A stretch of DNA of 64,000 nucleotides. It comes from a bacterium (GTDB taxonomy: Bacteria; Planctomycetota; UBA1135; UBA2386). The notes under the pieces are model-generated. The model was not told the origin of the DNA, did no database searches, and saw nothing but the letters and a program-made list of their open reading frames with translations. The stretch covers positions 124,001 through 188,000 of the forward strand of contig JAUILN010000017.1 in NCBI GenBank assembly GCA_030432695.1, given 5' to 3'. The position numbers were made by a program, and so were the translations under genes. Below, piece by piece: positions 36,762-44,751 of the stretch (position 1 is its first letter; each line of letters begins with the position of its first letter).

Positions 36762-37274
36762 GTGGTGCTGCCTACGACATGGAGAACCGTGCCGACCGTC
36801 CTTGCCACGCTGTTGGCGGGCTGCGCCTCCCCGTCGCCTCGATCCGGGAACTGGTATCCGGACCAGATGGTCCTGGCCGCTGCGCTGCCTTCTCCGCCCA
36901 GCCAGACGGAGGCGGAGTCGATGATACGAGGGCGCATCGATGCGCAGCTGGTTCCCGGGGCGAGGGCCGAACACCAGGAGTTTGGCCGGGTGCAGAAGGG
37001 GTGGTATCCGAAGCCGTCTTCTGGAGAGTCCCTGGTGCCGATGAGATTCGCCTGGCAGGTGGAGGTGAGGTCGAGCATCTACCTGCCTGGTTCGCTCCTG
37101 GCGTCGATCGATGGCAGCCTGCCGGATCGGTGGTTCTTCCTGAACGGCGAGATCGTCGCGTTCGTGGTCGGCGGAGAGCGAGGGTCGCAGATCGCAGAGT
37201 TCGCCGGGGGTGGTTTGACGGGCGAGGCCGCTGGCCTTGGGCGTGCGCGTTACGCGGGAATCACGCGCAACTGA
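36762..37274 (+). CDS. Lipoprotein, hypothetical (island cargo)
   Basis: 170 residues from GTG 36762. The lipobox is LLAGC (C21), followed by Asp-free ASPSPRSG. The mature domain (MRFAWQVEVRSSIYLPGSLL, DGSLPDRWFFLNGEIVAFVV) has no known family. It could be an outer-membrane-anchored partner of the small membrane proteins nearby, but nothing shows it. Confidence 0.6.
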   Translation: MVLPTTWRTVPTVLATLLAGCASPSPRSGNWYPDQMVLAAALPSPPSQTEAESMIRGRIDAQLVPGARAEHQEFGRVQKGWYPKPSSGESLVPMRFAWQVEVRSSIYLPGSLLASIDGSLPDRWFFLNGEIVAFVVGGERGSQIAEFAGGGLTGEAAGLGRARYAGITRN

Positions 37275-37504
37275 CGGTTGCCTTCGCCCCGAACGCGGAC
37301 GGGTTCGATCCAGCGCCGATCGAGTTGGCGTCGATGGCCGCCATCAGCTGTCGGTGCGTGTTCGCCGGTAGCGGTCTCGCCCTGCTCGTGTCCCGAGAGC
37401 CTCTCTCTGGGCGCACGAGCGACGGCGTCGGGGTCGTAGGACCGGAACGTGAGGTTGTCGAGGCGACAGACCCTGGGCTTGCTGCCGGTGTGACGCGGGG
37501 ACCT
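37275..37504. other. Intergenic stretch without supported gene
   Basis: Both strands are open in places, but no frame has a plausible start and domain. One plus-strand stretch (QLTVAFAPNADGFDPAPIEL) might be a fragment. Confidence 0.3.
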
Positions 37505-37648
37505 CTAGAGGAAGAACACGAACAGGAAGAGCGGCGCGCCAAACACGATCAGCAGGAATCCGGCGAAGCCCAGCAAGCAGCCGACTCCCCACAGTCGATC
37601 GACGAGCCACGCTCGAAGTCGCCGAGATGAGGGTCTCCAGGCTTCCAT
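37505..37648 (-). CDS. 47-residue membrane peptide, paralogue of 40490-40741
   Basis: A basic N-terminus (MEAWRPSSRRLRAWLVDRLW) precedes one hydrophobic hairpin (GVGCLLGFAGFLLIVFGAPL then FLFVFFL). It is closely related to the first ~45 residues of the 40490 protein, and ~120 bp of upstream DNA is also shared. A small basic-plus-hydrophobic protein of this kind could be a membrane toxin, a holin-like protein or a leader. Unknown. Confidence 0.55.
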   Translation of the reverse strand: MEAWRPSSRRLRAWLVDRLWGVGCLLGFAGFLLIVFGAPLFLFVFFL

Positions 37649-37780
37649 CGCCTGGAGAAGGCTCCGCGGCACATGGGTTTTCGCACGTTCTCCGCGAGTG
37701 GCCCGTTCGGCGGGGGCGCTCGCATGCGAAGGCTGAGCTGTCGGCCGACCGATCGAATCGGGCGCCGAGGCGATGCTCAG
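37649..37780. repeat. Island repeat: region upstream of small membrane gene, copy 1
   Basis: About 70% identical to 40742-40862 (GAAGGCTCCGCGGCA..., CCGCGAGTG, CTCGCNTGCGA, ACCGATCGA). Together with the adjacent small membrane gene it makes a ~260-bp duplicated segment. Confidence 0.65.
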
Positions 37781-37898
37781 GTGAGAGTGCTCGCGCCGGC
37801 GCCGCCGGCTCGCACGTCGCACCGACGACGCGACGTCGCACGCGGCCGCCGAGGGCGCCGCAGGCCTGCGCAGCGCGCACGCTGCGCTCGTCGTCGAC

Positions 37899-38096
37899 GT
37901 GCTCGAACTCGAACCGCCCGGGCTCACCGTCGACGAAATCGCCGGCCGCCTGCAGCGCGGCGGCGTGGGGATCGACCGGGTCGCGGTCGGGAAGCGGATG
38001 GCCGAACTCGAGCGGGCTGGCTCGATCGAGAAGACCGACGAAACGCGGCTGAACCGGAACAACCGGCAGGCCCGCGTCTGGAGGTCGGCCACGTGA
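37899..38096 (+). CDS. Winged-helix DNA-binding protein (phage-type), island repeat unit C
   Basis: 65 residues from GTG 37899; the frame continues upstream to ~37780 (AAGLRSAHAALVVDV), so the true start may be earlier. The wHTH core is LTVDEIAGRLQRGGVGIDRV and AVGKRMAELERAGSIEKTDE, and the tail TRLNRNNRQARVW fits wings of small phage regulators. The C-terminal half recurs in truncated form at 35113-35269. It lies 64 bp before the copy C exported-protein gene. Confidence 0.6.
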   Translation: MLELEPPGLTVDEIAGRLQRGGVGIDRVAVGKRMAELERAGSIEKTDETRLNRNNRQARVWRSAT

Positions 38097-38159
38097 TCGC
38101 ATACGCGGGCGAGCTGCCGGCTCCTCGCCTGTGGCCGTTCGCGAGCCGGTTCGGAAGCC

Positions 38160-38725
38160 ATGCCGAGATTGATCCTCGCCGCTCTCGCGGCGCTCTCTCT
38201 CCTCGCTTCGTTCGAGGCGCAACGCTACGGTTCGCCGGGCGGGACCTGGTCGACCACGAAGTGCGCGGAGCCGCAGGGCTCGCACTCCTCGCCGACGATC
38301 GACGCGAGCACCTACATGCCGCGCATCGGCACGAGCTACCTCGTCGAGGCGTTCGTCGCGGTGGCGCGCGACTTCACGTCGTGCTCAACTTCGCCGGCAC
38401 ATCGTCCTGGTGGTTGCTCTACGGGGCGAGCGCGTCGTCGACGCCGCTCCTCACGTCGGTGGGCTTCGCGCCCGGGTGCGCGGCGCTTACCTCGCAGGAT
38501 GCGAGCGTGCGGGGCTTCCCGGGCATCGACCCGAGTCCGCCGCATGCGTTCCGGCTCATCGCGACGATCGCGGTCCCCAACGAACCCGCGCTCGTCGGGG
38601 CCTCGGTGTTCCACCAATGGCTGTGGGAGGAGTTCGAGTCGGGTGCGCCTGGCCGCCGCCGACTGCGGTGATCGCGCTCACGGTCTCCGATGGCGTGCAG
38701 GTGACGATCGCTCCCGGAGGGGAGC
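38160..38725 (+). pseudogene. Copy C of the repeated exported-protein gene (longest, frameshifted)
   Basis: Frame 1 (38160-38365) gives the signal peptide and YGSPGGTWSTTKCAEPQGSH...PRIGTSYLVEA. Frame 2 (about 38370-38665) gives LHVVLNFAGTSSWWLLYGAS and TSQDASVRGFPGIDPSPPHA plus VGASVFHQWLWEEFESG. Frame 3 (to ~38725) gives TAVIALTVSDGVQVTIAPGG. Joined, these describe a ~190-residue exported protein interrupted by two frameshifts. Copies A and B keep only parts. Confidence 0.7.
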
Positions 38726-38749
38726 GCTCGACGGCCGGAGGGCGGTTCG

Positions 38750-38851
38750 ATGAGAGAGATCGATCGGAAGGACCCGCCGTTCGGCGCCGACGTGTGGGAG
38801 TACGTCGGAGGCCGGCTCCGCGTCCTCGAGGTCGCGAGGGGGAACCTGTGA
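38750..38851 (+). CDS. Small ORF, 33 residues
   Basis: It reads MREIDRKDPPFGADVWEYVG and ends RLRVLEVARGNL. It has a clear start and stop and protein-like composition. It follows the copy C pseudogene, and a related C-terminus (VEVARGNS) occurs at 34169. It is either a tiny gene or a remnant. Confidence 0.35.
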   Translation: MREIDRKDPPFGADVWEYVGGRLRVLEVARGNL

Positions 38852-38877
38852 TGCTCGGCCCCTGCTTCCGTGGCGGG

Positions 38878-39135
38878 CTACGTGATGTTCGGGTCGAGGG
38901 AACTCGCCGCGTCGTGAAGCTGATCGACGTCGTGAACCCGGAACTCGAACTCGACCACGTGCCGAGGCTGTTCATCGGGGGAGACGACGATCCAGCCTTC
39001 CTCGTTGTCGATGGCGAGACCGAGCTTCACACGGACGAGCCCGTCTGGAGCGACCACAGCATCCACCGTGTGGTGCTTCAGGTTGCGAAACTCGGAGACG
39101 AGCTGACCGACAGCTTCGGAAAGGGGGATGTTCAA
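38878..39135 (-). CDS. Small hypothetical protein, paralogue of the N-terminus of 39182-39616
   Basis: 85 residues (MNIPLSEAVGQLVSEFRNLK, VVAPDGLVRVKLGLAIDNEE, EFRVHDVDQLHDA). It shares the pattern APDGxVRxxxxL ... ExPRxxxxxxxRVHD with the upstream neighbour. Cytoplasmic. The stop-to-start gap to the neighbour is 46 bp, so they are probably one transcript. Confidence 0.6.
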   Translation of the reverse strand: MNIPLSEAVGQLVSEFRNLKHHTVDAVVAPDGLVRVKLGLAIDNEEGWIVVSPDEQPRHVVEFEFRVHDVDQLHDAASSLDPNIT

Positions 39136-39181
39136 CGAGATGGCCTCCTGGTGACGGGTGGGGATTGCGACGGAGCTTCGA

Positions 39182-39616
39182 TCACTCGGGGATCTGCTGA
39201 CCGCTGTGGGCCTGGCGGAGTCGGTAGTTCGACCAGAGGTAGTCGACTCTTGTGGGACCCCACTGGACGCCCCTGTCGCTCAGGATGTTGGCGGCGTTGA
39301 GCCGGGATGCGATCTCCTCGAACGATCGGCCTTCCTTCTTCAGGGAAATGAGGATCTCGAGCGCCTCCTCCACGGGAGCGAGCGACGTTCGTGGGTCTCC
39401 ATAGTCCTCTGGATCGTGCACGCGGATCGTCGTCGTCAGGCCCCAGCGTGGCGACTCGTGCGCCTCGACTGTGGAGTAGTGATCGCCGCCTCGGTGGAGC
39501 GTCAGGCTGGTTGACAGTCGAACCGTTCCATCCGGCGCCAAGTCGGCGCCCTTGATCCGCGACCGAGCGTCCTCGAAGGCGTCGACCAGTGCGTCTGTGG
39601 AGTCTCCGAAGTGCAT
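39182..39616 (-). CDS. Hypothetical protein with a recombinase-like C-terminal DNA-binding module
   Basis: 144 residues from ATG 39616; an open extension to 39862 has no coding character. The N-terminal ~90 residues are paralogous to the 38878 protein (LAPDGTVRLSTSLTLHRGGD, TIRVHDPEDYGD). The C-terminal ~50 (VEEALEILISLKKEGRSFEE, IASRLNAANILSDRGVQWGP, TRVDYLWSNYRL) match the 'Recombinase' helix region of large serine recombinases, which reads LNxxGIxSxRGxxWxxxxVxxiL. There is no catalytic serine domain. It may be a DNA-binding partner or an excision-factor-like protein. Confidence 0.6.
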   Translation of the reverse strand: MHFGDSTDALVDAFEDARSRIKGADLAPDGTVRLSTSLTLHRGGDHYSTVEAHESPRWGLTTTIRVHDPEDYGDPRTSLAPVEEALEILISLKKEGRSFEEIASRLNAANILSDRGVQWGPTRVDYLWSNYRLRQAHSGQQIPE

Positions 39617-39886
39617 GGCGATGCGGGTGATTCGATGGGGGCGGTCGGAGTTCGAAGGGCTGGTCGAACTGCAGCTTCCGACGACCGGGACTTGGTCGAC
39701 CGCATCCGGATCGTGCGACCTGTCACTGGTGGTGACGCCGAGGCCTATCCCGCCCTCAGCGCGCGGGCGGCGGAAGCAATTGGACGGTTGGAAGTCGCGC
39801 TCGCTGGCGTCTCCACCAACTGGCCGGTGTGGCCCGTGTGCCCAGCGGCCTACGCTTGGCACGCGATCGCCGCGCGGCCGATCTTC
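39617..39886. other. Stretch without an intact gene
   Basis: The plus strand has a protein-like fragment (DDRDLVDRIRIVRPVTGGDA, EAYPALSARAAEAIGRLEVA) without start or recognisable family. It probably also contains the minus-strand promoter for the 39616 gene. Confidence 0.3.
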
Positions 39887-40072
39887 CTAGCGGATCTCGG
39901 GGAAGAACCTCGATCCGATGATGTAGGAGGCCCACCCGTAGAGGATCCGCACCCACACGAAGAGGTAGAAGGCCACCGGCACCATGAGGCCCCACAGAAG
40001 GAGTCGCATGCGAGGGCTTGGGCTCCCGAAGGGTTTCGGTATCCGCACCCGCTCCTCTCGGTAGTTCTCCAT
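39887..40072 (-). CDS. 61-residue single-pass membrane protein (island cargo)
   Basis: A basic N-terminus (MENYREERVRIPKPFGSPSP) is followed by RMRLLLWGLMVPVAFYLFVW and VRILYGWASYIIGSRFF. One or two hydrophobic segments with aromatic residues. Function unknown. Confidence 0.6.
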   Translation of the reverse strand: MENYREERVRIPKPFGSPSPRMRLLLWGLMVPVAFYLFVWVRILYGWASYIIGSRFFPEIR

Positions 40073-40200
40073 TCGCTCGAGTATAGGTCGATAGCTGAGT
40101 CGAGTGACGGGAAGCCGTCCTGTGTCGGATGCTCAATGCTCGACGCCGCACGGCGACTCGGGCTCGCGCTGGCCCGCGGGATCGGGCTTCGCTCGGTGGT

Positions 40201-40431
40201 CTACCCGAAGAGTGACGCGATCAGCAGCCTCACCCAGAGCAGGAGGAAGGCGGCAGACTCGAGGATGAACGGGCCGGTGATCGGCAGGAGAAGCAGTACG
40301 AGGAAGAGAATCCCCGGTCCGATGACGCAGCCCACCGCGGTTGCGTAGAAGTGTCCCCGCAGACGTTCTCGTGTCTCCAGAGACATCCATCGCCTCGGCT
40401 CTCGTCGGGGCGTCTGTGTTGGATCCGACAT
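40201..40431 (-). CDS. 76-residue membrane protein (island cargo)
   Basis: Start MSDPTQTPRREPRRWMSLET at 40431. Two hydrophobic stretches follow (HFYATAVGCVIGPGILFLVL, LPITGPFILESAAFLLLWVR). It ends LLIASLFG. Its neighbours on both sides on the same strand are also small membrane proteins. Function unknown. Confidence 0.6.
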   Translation of the reverse strand: MSDPTQTPRREPRRWMSLETRERLRGHFYATAVGCVIGPGILFLVLLLLPITGPFILESAAFLLLWVRLLIASLFG

Positions 40432-40489
40432 TGCGGCTCGAGTTGCAGCTCGCGTGCGTTCCTGTCGGGGGCTGGTTCGGTCCAGGACC

Positions 40490-40741
40490 CTACGCACGCA
40501 AGAGGAGTGATCGGGACTCGGCGGACGGAACTCCCAGAAGTCGAGAGGCAGCTATCTGGCTTCTCCGGCGGCCACGCTGGGGCAGGGTCTGCCAGGTGAT
40601 CCAGAAGACGAAGAAGATGATGATCGGCGCGCAGAACACGATCAGCAGGAATCCGACGAAGCAGAGCAGGCAGCCGTTTCCCCGCAGTCGGTCGAACAGC
40701 CACGCTCGAAGTCGCCGAACTGGAGGGCTCCGGGTTTTCAT
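40490..40741 (-). CDS. 83-residue membrane protein, paralogue of 37505-37648
   Basis: It begins MKTRSPPVRRLRAWLFDRLR and continues GNGCLLCFVGFLLIVFCAPI, the counterpart of the 47-residue paralogue. It then extends with IIFFVFWITWQTLP and an Arg/Ser-rich tail. A basic amphipathic start with a hydrophobic core is typical of small membrane-active peptides, but no function is shown. Confidence 0.6.
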   Translation of the reverse strand: MKTRSPPVRRLRAWLFDRLRGNGCLLCFVGFLLIVFCAPIIIFFVFWITWQTLPQRGRRRSQIAASRLLGVPSAESRSLLLRA

Positions 40742-40862
40742 CGCCAGGGGAAGGCTCCGCGGCAGATGAGTTGTCCCGGATACGCCGCGAGTGTCCCGTC
40801 CGACGCGGGTGCTCGCTTGCGAGGGCTGCGCTGTCGATCAACCGATCGATTCGGACTTCGAG
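40742..40862. repeat. Island repeat: region upstream of small membrane gene, copy 2
   Basis: Counterpart of 37649-37780 (GAAGGCTCCGCGGCA, CCGCGAGTG, ACCGATCGAT). It marks the right edge of repeat unit C. The plus-strand gene that follows begins within or just after it. Confidence 0.65.
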
Positions 40863-41419
40863 ACGCTGCTCCACGATGCACTCGAGGCGTGCGTCGGTGA
40901 CGTGCCGCGACTGCTGAAGCGACTGCTCCCCGATGTTTGCGCACTCGAGGACCAGGTCGCGGGCACGGTGCGGATCGAGTTCGGGCTTCCTGCCGTGCCG
41001 CCACCGGAGGTCGAGCTGGTCGACGGCCGCGTGCTGGTCACCGAGGCGCGGGCGTTCGGGAAGCCCTGGTGGTCGACGCTCGAGCTCCTGCCAATCGACG
41101 CTCTGGACGTCGATCCGCGGCCTTGGCACATGGCGAACTCGCGGATCCTCAGTCTCGCCCGGTCACTGTTGGGGCGCTCGAGGAACTCCCTCGCTGGCGC
41201 GACCTCGAGGCCGACCACCGGCACGCGCTGATCGCTGCGAGCGAGGACGAGGAGACACCGGTCGACGACGACGAGTCGATCGAGCAGGCCATGCGACGTC
41301 GGGCGGCGTCGCTGGGATACCAGGTGCCGGGGATGGGCCTCGGCATGCACGAACTCGCGCGGATGCGGCGGGCGGTCAGGCCGGTCTCGCCTGCACGGGT
41401 GGAGCGACGGAGGGGATGA
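40791..41419 (+). pseudogene. Phage-type hypothetical gene with an internal frameshift
   Basis: The first part (about 40900-41150) reads CALEDQVAGTVRIEFGLPAV, PPPEVELVDGRVLVTEARAF and GKPWWSTLELLPIDALDVDP. The second part, in another frame (about 41155-41419), reads VGALEELPRWRDLEADHRHA and SIEQAMRRRAASLGYQVPGM...RVERRRG. Its stop overlaps the next start as ATGA, which argues that the second frame is the real 3' end. One indel near 41150 would restore a ~200-residue gene. Function unknown. Confidence 0.5.
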
Positions 41420-43446
41420 GGATGCAGAGGATCTTGGTGGCGCTCGCGTGCGCCGTTCTCGCGCTGGCCGTTGGCGCGCAGGTTCGGGTCTCGGTCGATG
41501 CGCCGGACTCGGGGCACTTCTGGGCCGTCGGTACGTTGCCGATCGACACGGCGCCCGTGCTGGTCGGGGTCAACGGCTCGCGGGCCTACCGGCTGGAGAC
41601 GCTGGGCGAGCACTCGGCGATCTACGGGATCGAGTCGCTCGGCGAGCTGGTGCCGAGCGACGGCGAGCTGCAGCTCGTGCCGGCGGTGGAGACGGACGGG
41701 GTTCCGGCTTGGTGGTCGCACCCGGCGGTCCTCGACGACCTCGAGGCGCTGCGCGGGCGGGTGCAGGTCGGTGGCGCGGCGGCGACCGACGTCCGGTTCG
41801 AGCACCTGCAGCAGGGGCAGTTTCGGCAGCGGTTCCAGGCGACGCACGACGCCGGCGAGTACTGGGTCCGGCTCTGGCTCGACGTGTTCGCCCGGTCGCC
41901 GATCGTGCACTGCTCCGGGTTCGTCGCGCGGAAGGACCGGGGCTCGGTCCGGCGGGTGCCGATCGAGATCGAGTTCGGCGAGCCGGTCGCGTTCCCCTGG
42001 GAGCGGCTCCATGCCGGCGACCTGGCGCTCGAGCGCGGCGGAATCCGGGGAGCGATCGACCTCGAGGCCGGCGGGCTCTACCCGCTCCGGTTCTCCCTGC
42101 TGTGCTCGTGGAAGCCCGCGGAGGTCGTGCAGCCCGACCCGCCGGCGGACCTCGACGACCTGACCGCGGCGGCGCTCGAGGCGGGGCGAACGGGGCAGCG
42201 GTGGTTCGTGCCGCTGGAGTGGCGCGGGCGCTGGATGGGGATCGAGCCGCGGCTCGGCTCGGCGATCGGCGTCGACCTGGCGCAGCACGGCCTCGCGACG
42301 TTCCTACGGCCGCACTCGATGTACGACGCTCGGCCGTGGGCCTCGATGCCCGGAGCAAACCAGGGCGGCGCGCAGAACAGTCTGGGTCCCGTCTGGTGGC
42401 TACCGGCGTTCGTGTCGGCCGAGCTGAGGCCGGCGGACGTTCACCTGTGGTCGGCTTGGGACTGGGCGCTGCGGCCGGTCCATTTGCTCGAGCCGGGCAC
42501 CGCGGACCCGCGCGGCGGGTTCCCGGCGGCGATCACGACGATTGCCCGGCAGCTCGGCGACGTGGCGGAACTCGATGGGCAGGTCGTGCCCCGCTACCAG
42601 ACGCGCGGTGTGATCCCGGTCGACCTCGCCGACGGGAACGTCGACTTCCGGACCGGGCACGACGAGCAGCTTCTCGCGGATGCTCCTCTGCTCGCTGCCT
42701 ACGCGATGACGGGCGACCCGGTCGTGCGATGGCTCATCGACTCGAATCGAGCGCTCGACCTGGCGCAGCGGCGGCCGAGGGCGGGCTGGCGGAACAACGG
42801 GCGGGGTGAGGGGCGCACGATCGCGGCGATGCTGCAGGCCGCGCGCTTCCTGTCCGCGGGGGATCGGCAGCGGGTGCTCGAGCACTGTCTGCTCCGCCTC
42901 GAGATCGCGGTGCGGGAGGCGGAGACCGCCGGGTTCGATCCGGCTGCGGTCGTGCGGCCGGTGGACCTGCAGTACGCGTCGAACCTAGCGTGCCGGCTGC
43001 CGGCGACCGTGCCCTACGAGGAGGCCGCGCTCGCCTGGGCGGCGTGGATGCTCTACGAGGAGACGGGTTCCGCGCTCGCTCTCGAGGCGGCGTATCGGTT
43101 CGGTCTGGCCGTGGCTGCCTACGTCTATCCTGTGGATGGGGGCGCTTGGTCGCTCCCACACGCGGCAAGCATGCTCGACGACGGCCGCGCGCCGACGCCT
43201 CAGGAACTCGCCGACGATTCGCTCGTGCATCGGTCGTCGTGGCCTGTCTGGTGGGGAGGGTGTGGGCTTCGCGCCGTCCTATTGGCCGCGAGTGAGATTG
43301 GGGCATACCCTGAAAGCCACCGCTCGATCCTGCAGATGGCGGAATCTGCGACGGAGTGGCTCGATGATGCGCGGCCCGCGTCGACAGACTTGGGGCACCA
43401 AGCGCTTTGGGGTGCGTCTGCGGTCGTTCGGGAGCGGCGAAACTAG
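41416..43446 (+). CDS. Large exported protein in the phage-like module
   Basis: 676 residues. The ATG at 41416 overlaps the previous stop, with MQRILVALACAVLALAVGAQ as signal peptide. The N-terminal half is beta-rich (RVSVDAPDSGHFWAVGTLPI, AGEYWVRLWLDVFARSPIVH, GFVARKDRGSVRRVPIEIEF). The second half (about 400-676) is helical and Trp-rich, resembling an alpha/alpha toroid (AAITTIARQLGDVAELDGQV, PYEEAALAWAAWMLYEETGS). Overall it resembles rhamnogalacturonan-lyase-like (YetA/RGLX) proteins, but I cannot place catalytic residues. A signal peptide is odd for a virion protein. Confidence 0.65.
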   Translation: MRMQRILVALACAVLALAVGAQVRVSVDAPDSGHFWAVGTLPIDTAPVLVGVNGSRAYRLETLGEHSAIYGIESLGELVPSDGELQLVPAVETDGVPAWWSHPAVLDDLEALRGRVQVGGAAATDVRFEHLQQGQFRQRFQATHDAGEYWVRLWLDVFARSPIVHCSGFVARKDRGSVRRVPIEIEFGEPVAFPWERLHAGDLALERGGIRGAIDLEAGGLYPLRFSLLCSWKPAEVVQPDPPADLDDLTAAALEAGRTGQRWFVPLEWRGRWMGIEPRLGSAIGVDLAQHGLATFLRPHSMYDARPWASMPGANQGGAQNSLGPVWWLPAFVSAELRPADVHLWSAWDWALRPVHLLEPGTADPRGGFPAAITTIARQLGDVAELDGQVVPRYQTRGVIPVDLADGNVDFRTGHDEQLLADAPLLAAYAMTGDPVVRWLIDSNRALDLAQRRPRAGWRNNGRGEGRTIAAMLQAARFLSAGDRQRVLEHCLLRLEIAVREAETAGFDPAAVVRPVDLQYASNLACRLPATVPYEEAALAWAAWMLYEETGSALALEAAYRFGLAVAAYVYPVDGGAWSLPHAASMLDDGRAPTPQELADDSLVHRSSWPVWWGGCGLRAVLLAASEIGAYPESHRSILQMAESATEWLDDARPASTDLGHQALWGASAVVRERRN

Positions 43447-43519
43447 CCCGAGTTCTGCCTGTCGGCTCTAATCCCTACTCGATTGCCGATTGCTGCGGGC
43501 TGTGGCGTGACCGGTCTAC

Positions 43520-44548
43520 TCAGTAGCCGTGATCAGCCAATTCCAGGTGCGTATGTGGACCGTTCGCGCTGGGATTGCACAGGGTGTTTTCGCGGATCAC
43601 TTCAAGCCACGGAGATGCTGAGGTAGCGATTGGTCCGACGACGCCTAAGAGTGCGTCCTCACGCATCATTGCGCCGTTGACGGGCCGTTTTGGGACCAAG
43701 TCCACGGCTTGGCCAAAATTATGGAATGAACGTACGGTAGAGGCGGGTCTCCAAGCATCCGTGACCTCGACTACTGCGTCCCCGAATACGGAGCCTCTGG
43801 GGAAGTTCTCCTCGAAGCGAAGGCCGATGCGATTGAGAATGGCTACGTAGGCTGGGACCACAAATGGCGCAATGCCGGCTTTGATAGATATACGAGGGTG
43901 CAATCGCCCGAGCATTCTCTCGTTCTGTAGATTGACTAGTCGTCCATCCGCAATCCAGGTATCTCGATCTGATAGCGATAGTAGTGGTCGATTCGGGTCG
44001 ATCGTCACGCTAGCCCCTCCGCGAAAGCACGGAGCCGATTGGGCGTTGGGAAATGATGGCCGTCGAGAATACGTTATCGTGTAGGATTGCAGGTTGGTAA
44101 AGCCAATGTCGGTTCCTCCGTGAGTTGGTGTGGGTGAGGTCAGGGCGCAGGTGTAGATTCTTAGGCCAGCGAGTGCGGGGCTTAGCGGTAGGAGGACGTC
44201 GCCGCCTTCCAGTGGGGTGGCGACGGCCACGATATCAGACCCATATACAGGAAGGTGGTACATTCCCATGAGCGGTGGGGTCGAGAATAGTGAATAGCTT
44301 GTGCCGACCAGTAATGCATGGATCTGAACGTAGTCCGGGCGCCCGGTTCGTGCTTGGAGCACTCCTGCCCATTGACCCACGCGCACACGCCAGCTCAAAC
44401 CCCAGGTGGGGTTGGCCCGCTCGGTAGTTCCGCCGGAGATCTCGCCAATGAGCGCATGGGAAACTTCGCCACTGCCCTGGGGATTCGCGGGGCCGACGAG
44501 GGTTGCGGTGATCATGGCCAGGAAACCAAGTGAGTGCAGGGTCTTCAT
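43520..44548 (-). CDS. Exported protein with M15-type peptidoglycan peptidase domain
   Basis: 342 residues with signal peptide MKTLHSLGFLAMITATLVGP. Residues ~30-170 are an unassigned beta-rich part. The C-terminal ~120 carry the zinc-site pattern of M15/VanY-like D,D-carboxypeptidases: H276 and D283 (SFHNFGQAVDL) and H332/H334 (PHTHLEL), with TDAWRP ahead. It should cleave peptidoglycan stem peptides in the periplasm. Base composition is clearly less G+C-rich than the neighbours, with AT-ending codons common, so a recent arrival is likely. It lies opposite to the phage genes on both sides. Confidence 0.72.
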   Translation of the reverse strand: MKTLHSLGFLAMITATLVGPANPQGSGEVSHALIGEISGGTTERANPTWGLSWRVRVGQWAGVLQARTGRPDYVQIHALLVGTSYSLFSTPPLMGMYHLPVYGSDIVAVATPLEGGDVLLPLSPALAGLRIYTCALTSPTPTHGGTDIGFTNLQSYTITYSRRPSFPNAQSAPCFRGGASVTIDPNRPLLSLSDRDTWIADGRLVNLQNERMLGRLHPRISIKAGIAPFVVPAYVAILNRIGLRFEENFPRGSVFGDAVVEVTDAWRPASTVRSFHNFGQAVDLVPKRPVNGAMMREDALLGVVGPIATSASPWLEVIRENTLCNPSANGPHTHLELADHGY

Positions 44549-44751
44549 AGGGTCTGGTAGGTCAGCAGGGAATCGCGGTGTGTGGCGTCATCGCGTGGCC
44601 GGAGTCGCTCGGATGAGGGGGTCGGAAGCCCCTCGTTCCCGATCATGGGTCCTATGCCGCGGCGTGGAATGGGGTTTTTTCCGAGCTCGATCGGTCGCGC
44701 CGTTTTTTCCGGCGATTCGATGAGTAGTAGTAGGCACTTACGACGGCGACC

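Noticed and set aside
34259..40741. Integron cassette array as explanation for the small minus-strand genes
   Set aside because: I found no attC-like sites with the conserved core between the genes and no integron integrase. The shared flanks are gene fragments, not recombination sites.
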